Shown here piece after piece: positions 34,653 through 37,989 of a stretch of 37,989 nucleotides of DNA. The stretch covers positions 1-37,989 of the forward strand of contig JACMLJ010000054.1 in the NCBI GenBank assembly GCA_014379625.1, written 5' to 3'. Numbering within the stretch: position 1 is the stretch's first letter; every line of letters begins with the position of its first letter. The notes beneath the pieces are model-generated. The model worked only from the letters and a program-made list of their open reading frames with translations, ran no database searches and was not told the DNA's origin. The stretch is from Ferruginibacter sp. Lineage in GTDB: Bacteria; Bacteroidota; Bacteroidia; Chitinophagales; Chitinophagaceae. The position numbers were made by a program, and so were the translations under genes.

Positions 34653-35981
34653 TCAGGTATGCTGAATTGTTCTTCTTCCAATACTCACATAATGATATCC
34701 AAGTTCTTCCATCTGTTTTAAATCAAACAAATTGCGCCCGTCAAAAATTGCTTTATTTTTTAAAATGGAAGTCATTTTTCCAAAATCCGGTGTCCTGAAC
34801 TCACTCCATTCCGTTGCAATCACCAATGCATCCGCATCCTGTAAAGCATCATACTGGCTTTCCACATAAGTTATCTTATCTCCCACAACCTGCTTCACGT
34901 TACCCATCGCTTCCGGATCAAAGGTAGATACCGTGGCGCCTGCAGCCAATAATTCATCAATAATATAAAGAGCCGGGGCTTCCCTGATATCATCTGTATT
35001 GGGCTTAAATGCCAGTCCCCATAAAGCAATTTTTTTACCCTGCAGGTCATTATTAAAATAGGCTTTAACTTTCGGGATCAAATGAAGTTTTTGTTTTTCA
35101 TTTACTTCCATCACAGCATCTAATATCTTAAAACTATAATTTACTTCAGTGGATGATTTTGCCAGCGCCTGTACATCTTTTGGAAAGCAGCTTCCGCCAT
35201 AACCGATTCCCGGAAATAAAAAGCGCCTGCCAATGCGGTCATCGCTGCCAATTCCTTTGCGTACCATATCCACATCAGCCCCCAGCAATTCGCAGAGTTG
35301 GGCGATTTCGTTCATAAAGGTAATTTTGGTGGCAAGAAAAGAATTGGCCGCATATTTTGTTAACTCTGCGCTTCTTTCATCCATGAAGATTACCGGGTTT
35401 CCCTGGCGAACAAAAGGAGCGTATAGATCGCTTAATATCTTTTTGGCCCTTTCTGATGAAGTTCCAATCACTACCCTGTCCGGTTTCATAAAATCGTCTA
35501 CCGCCACTCCTTCCCGTAAAAATTCGGGATTGCTTACAATATCAAAAGTTCCTTCAATCCCGCCATTGCTGAGCAATGCCTGGTTTACTTTTTCCGCAGT
35601 TCCTACCGGTACGGTACTTTTGTCAATAATTACTTTATACTCACCCTCTTTAATCAGGGCACCCAGGTCTTTTGCAACCCCCAGGATATATTTCAGATCG
35701 GCGCTTCCATCTTCGCCGGGAGGTGTTGGAAGGGCAAGAAAAATAACCTGGGCATCTTTTATCCCATCAACCAGCGAGGTGGTGAAATGCAAACGGTTTT
35801 CTTTCTGGTTCCTTAAAAAAGTTTTTTCAAGTCCTGGTTCGTAAATAGTGATCTGCCCGGAAGATAATTTATCCACCTTGCTTTTATCAATATCTACACA
35901 AATAACGTCATTGCCTGTTTCTGCAAAACACGTTCCCGTTACTAATCCAACATAGCCTGTTCCAACTACTGCGATTTTCAT
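34653..35981 (-). CDS. ugd: UDP-glucose 6-dehydrogenase
   Basis: This 442-residue enzyme oxidises UDP-glucose to UDP-glucuronic acid in two NAD-dependent steps. It has the Rossmann motif VVGTGYVGLV (4-13), YEPGLE, ALPTPPGEDGSADL and the catalytic cysteine Cys265 in GYGGSCFPKDVQAL. It ends with the WGLAFKPNTDDIREAP domain that binds the second nucleotide half. The frame is open 37 codons further upstream, but that stretch overlaps the 3' end of the aminotransferase gene and lacks family similarity. MKIAVVG at 35981 is the standard N-terminus and lies 5 bp after the aminotransferase stop, suggesting coupled translation. Confidence 0.95.
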   Translation of the reverse strand: MKIAVVGTGYVGLVTGTCFAETGNDVICVDIDKSKVDKLSSGQITIYEPGLEKTFLRNQKENRLHFTTSLVDGIKDAQVIFLALPTPPGEDGSADLKYILGVAKDLGALIKEGEYKVIIDKSTVPVGTAEKVNQALLSNGGIEGTFDIVSNPEFLREGVAVDDFMKPDRVVIGTSSERAKKILSDLYAPFVRQGNPVIFMDERSAELTKYAANSFLATKITFMNEIAQLCELLGADVDMVRKGIGSDDRIGRRFLFPGIGYGGSCFPKDVQALAKSSTEVNYSFKILDAVMEVNEKQKLHLIPKVKAYFNNDLQGKKIALWGLAFKPNTDDIREAPALYIIDELLAAGATVSTFDPEAMGNVKQVVGDKITYVESQYDALQDADALVIATEWSEFRTPDFGKMTSILKNKAIFDGRNLFDLKQMEELGYHYVSIGRRTIQHT

Positions 35982-35986
35982 TTTAA

Positions 35987-37135
35987 TTAATTTGAATTTA
36001 TATAATCTATTACATTTGAAATAATAAAATCCTGTTGCTCCGCGTCTAATTCCGTATGAATGGGCAGCGAAATGACTCTTTCCGATAACCAATCCGTAAC
36101 GGGCAAATTAAAACTATTTCCACCAAAAGAATCAAACATCTTTTGCCGGTGGCAGGGAACAGGATAGTAAATCATTGAGGGTACGTCCTTACCGGCAAGG
36201 TATTGGTTTAAGCCGTCACGGCTTTTACCTGTACCCTTTGCATCATTTAAAAGAATGGTGTATTGATGAAACACATGGTTGCTGTAAGCAGCCCTGTACG
36301 GAATGCTGATACCTGCATGATCCCTAAAAGCCTGGTCGTAATAATCTGCCGCTTTTATACGGGCGGCATTGTATTCATCAAGGTATTTTAATTTGATGTC
36401 AAGAACTGCCGCCTGTACCGTATCTAATCTTGAATTGCACCCCACTACATCATGATAATACTTTTTGCTTTGTCCGTGGGCGGCAATCATTTTTAATTTT
36501 TCTACTAACGCATCATCATTTGTGAATATTGCACCCCCATCACCAAAAGCGCCCAAATTTTTAGATGGATAAAATGAAGTACAGCCGATATGGGCAATAC
36601 TTCCGGTTTTTACAACCCTGCCATCGCTAAAGGTGTAATCACAACCGATTGCCTGGGCATTATCTTCGATGACATATACATTATGTTTTTTTGAAATGGC
36701 CATTATTCTTTCCATATCTGCGGCCTGTCCATAGAGATGCACGGGCACGATCACTTTAGTTTTTGGCGTAATGGCTTTTTCGATTGCATCAGCATCCATG
36801 CAAAAAGTTTTTGCATCCACCTCTACAAATACCGGCTGAAGTTGTAATATGGCAGCAGCTTCCACCGTGGCGATATAAGTAAATGAAGGAGTAATTACTT
36901 CATCGCCGGGTTTCAGATCAAGCGCCATCAGGGCAATCTGCAGTGCATCCGTGCCGTTAGCACAGGGTACCACATACTTTACGCCAATATAGGTAGCCAG
37001 GTTTTGAGCAAAATCATCTAATACTGTTCCGCCTATAAACCGGGAACTTTCCAATACTGCTAAAACAGCAGCGTCCAGTTCATTCTTTATTTTCAGGTAC
37101 TGGGTTTTGGTATCCACCATTTGCAATGACCTCAT
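35987..37135 (-). CDS. DegT/DnrJ/EryC1/StrS aminotransferase, WbpE-like
   Basis: This 382-residue PLP-dependent sugar aminotransferase contains the core motifs PCANGTDALQIALMAL, DEVITPSFTYIAT, VIEDNAQAIG and the PLP lysine in SFYPSKNLGAFGDGGAI (near residue 191). Closest resemblance is to WbpE, which aminates UDP-3-keto-GlcNAcA, but the dehydrogenase WbpB and acetyltransferase WbpD are not nearby. A different keto-sugar acceptor is therefore possible. It is the first gene of the nucleotide-sugar operon. The ATG at 37135 is preferred: an upstream TTG lies in the -7 box, and a second ATG (37120) would also keep all motifs. Confidence 0.9.
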   Translation of the reverse strand: MRSLQMVDTKTQYLKIKNELDAAVLAVLESSRFIGGTVLDDFAQNLATYIGVKYVVPCANGTDALQIALMALDLKPGDEVITPSFTYIATVEAAAILQLQPVFVEVDAKTFCMDADAIEKAITPKTKVIVPVHLYGQAADMERIMAISKKHNVYVIEDNAQAIGCDYTFSDGRVVKTGSIAHIGCTSFYPSKNLGAFGDGGAIFTNDDALVEKLKMIAAHGQSKKYYHDVVGCNSRLDTVQAAVLDIKLKYLDEYNAARIKAADYYDQAFRDHAGISIPYRAAYSNHVFHQYTILLNDAKGTGKSRDGLNQYLAGKDVPSMIYYPVPCHRQKMFDSFGGNSFNLPVTDWLSERVISLPIHTELDAEQQDFIISNVIDYINSN

Positions 37136-37153
37136 ATATTCATTTTTCAATCG

Positions 37154-37183
37154 CAAAGATAGGGTTTCAGGTTAAAGTACCAA
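37154..37183 (-). promoter_or_regulatory. Promoter of the nucleotide-sugar operon
   Basis: On the minus strand TTG (37183-37181) is followed by 19 bp and then TATCTTTG (37161-37154), the best promoter in the window. A leader of about 15 nt leads to the ATG at 37135. The sequence TGGTAC occurs twice around the -33 element (37174-37192 region), possibly a binding site. Confidence 0.8.
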
Positions 37184-37234
37184 GTTTGTACCATCTACCC
37201 GCATTTTGTAAGTAAACAATTGAAAATTTGCATT

Positions 37235-37242
37235 TAGATTTG
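37235..37242 (+). promoter_or_regulatory. -7 element of waaA
   Basis: TAGATTTG matches TAnnTTTG and would give a leader of about 11 nt before the TTG start at 37257. A second match with an ideal -33 (TTG 37257-37259, 19 bp, TATTTTTG 37279-37286) lies inside the coding region and would remove the N-terminal membrane anchor, so it is thought to be chance. Confidence 0.5.
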
Positions 37243-37256
37243 TTTAAAAATACCAA

Positions 37257-37989
37257 TTGGGTAATCTTCTTTATAGTTTATTTTTGACGCTTTACGGTGT
37301 TGCATTCAGCATAGCGGCCCTCTTTAATAACAAAGCCAGGCTGGGAGTGCAGGGCCGAAAAAACATTCTTACGAAAATCAGCTCACATAGTCTGGTATCC
37401 CACCAGCAACTGGTTTGGATGCATTGTGCCAGCCTTGGAGAATTTGAACAGGGAAGGCCGGTACTGGAATCATTAAAACAACAGTACCCTGAAATAACTA
37501 TCGTATTAACTTTTTTCTCAGCTTCAGGATATGAAGTGATGAAAAATTACAAGGGGGCCGACCATGTTTATTACCTGCCCATGGATAGTGCGTCCAATGC
37601 AAAAAAAATGGTGGATGCTTTGAACCCTTCATTGGTATTGTGGGTAAAATACGAATTCTGGTATCATTATTTACATGAATTGAAACGCAGGAATATCCCT
37701 GTGTTATTGTTATCCGGTATCTTCAGGACCAGCCAGCCTTTTTTTAAATGGTACGGCGGGCTCTGGAGGGGGATGCTTGGTTATTTTTCTCATTTTTTTG
37801 TTCAGAATGAAACATCAGGGAATTTGCTGGCTACAGTAGGCATCCATAAAAACATTACCGTTACAGGTGATACGAGATTTGACCGTGTTATTGAGATTGC
37901 TGAGCAATTTGAGCCGATCCCTTTAATCGAAAAATTTTGTGGCGATCACAAAATATTAGTTGCAGGCAGCACCTGGGAGGATGATGAAG
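37257..37989 (+). CDS. waaA: 3-deoxy-D-manno-octulosonic acid transferase, 5' part
   Basis: This is the N-terminal 244 residues of Kdo transferase, which attaches Kdo from CMP-Kdo to lipid A precursor at the inner membrane. It begins with a hydrophobic anchor (NLLYSLFLTLYGVAFSIAALF) and the family sequence NNKARLGVQGRKNIL. WMHCASLGEFEQGRPVLESL contains the catalytic Glu region, and it continues through VKYEFWYHYLHEL to VTGDTRFDRV and AGSTWEDDE at the window edge. The C-terminal half lies outside. No ATG exists before residue 55 of the frame, so the TTG at 37257, which gives the normal N-terminal length, is the likely start; a TTG at 37284 is the alternative. It diverges from the nucleotide-sugar operon. 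Confidence 0.92.
   Translation, partial: MGNLLYSLFLTLYGVAFSIAALFNNKARLGVQGRKNILTKISSHSLVSHQQLVWMHCASLGEFEQGRPVLESLKQQYPEITIVLTFFSASGYEVMKNYKGADHVYYLPMDSASNAKKMVDALNPSLVLWVKYEFWYHYLHELKRRNIPVLLLSGIFRTSQPFFKWYGGLWRGMLGYFSHFFVQNETSGNLLATVGIHKNITVTGDTRFDRVIEIAEQFEPIPLIEKFCGDHKILVAGSTWEDDE

Noticed and set aside
35982..36092. 37-residue N-terminal extension of UDP-glucose dehydrogenase
   Set aside because: It overlaps the aminotransferase gene and precedes the standard MKIAVVGTGYVG start.

Overview
The window looks like a chromosomal segment of a Bacteroidota bacterium, most likely a Chitinophagaceae-type soil or freshwater organism. The reasons are a SusC/SusD pair, carboxypeptidase-regulatory-domain TonB receptors, SPII lipoproteins with short lipoboxes, weak ribosome binding sites, and promoters of the Bacteroidota type (TTG, 19-20 bp, TAnnTTTG). 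No tRNA, rRNA, CRISPR array, insertion sequence or phage gene was seen.

Layout. 1-4760: F1Fo ATP synthase genes atpB-E-F-H-A on the minus strand, with a terminator and a fresh promoter between atpH and atpA and another terminator right after atpA. 4926-7467 (minus): a two-gene nucleotidyltransferase/small-protein unit and an exporter-type ABC transporter. 7610-9826 (minus): a secreted protein of unknown role with a caspase-fold-like C-terminus. 10084-14967 (plus): PhoB-like response regulator, hemolysin III/PAQR membrane protein, PhoR-like kinase, a metallophosphoesterase resembling PlcP/LpxH, and a glycosyltransferase. 14970-20447 (minus): a small lipoprotein and a SusD/SusC pair. 20448-21205: a long intergenic region holding a predicted ~115-nt small RNA. 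21206-22414 (plus): a secreted transglutaminase-like protein. 22480-26756 (minus): a beta-helix lipoprotein and a TonB receptor. 26972-29190: a THUMP rRNA methyltransferase and a divergent NYN-LOTUS protein, separated by a strongly structured DNA element. 29274-37135 (minus): nucleotide-sugar genes rmlD, rmlC, wbpP-like, wbpO-like, uxs, ugd and a wbpE-like aminotransferase. 37257-end (plus): the 5' part of waaA.

The most interesting signal is a likely phosphate-starvation regulon. Three places carry head-to-tail repeats of a TAAC/TAAA-type core with an exact 11-bp period, the architecture of PhoB/PhoP boxes: nine units before the TonB receptor, four before the predicted small RNA, and about four before the PlcP-like gene. 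In all three the last core sits 14 or 15 bp from the TTT of the -7 element. The window also encodes a PhoB/PhoR-like pair and a phosphoesterase-glycosyltransferase pair like the plcP-agt lipid-remodelling genes of other bacteria. I infer a scheme in which phosphate limitation activates phospholipid turnover with glycolipid replacement, an outer-membrane import system (TonB receptor plus beta-helix lipoprotein), and a small RNA. The repeats and the spacing are seen directly; the link to phosphate is inference.

Promoter positions also fix several start codons: in a number of genes an upstream TTG or GTG that could extend the reading frame lies inside the -7 box itself, so the inner start was chosen. 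Predicted 5' leaders are mostly only about 11-16 nt.
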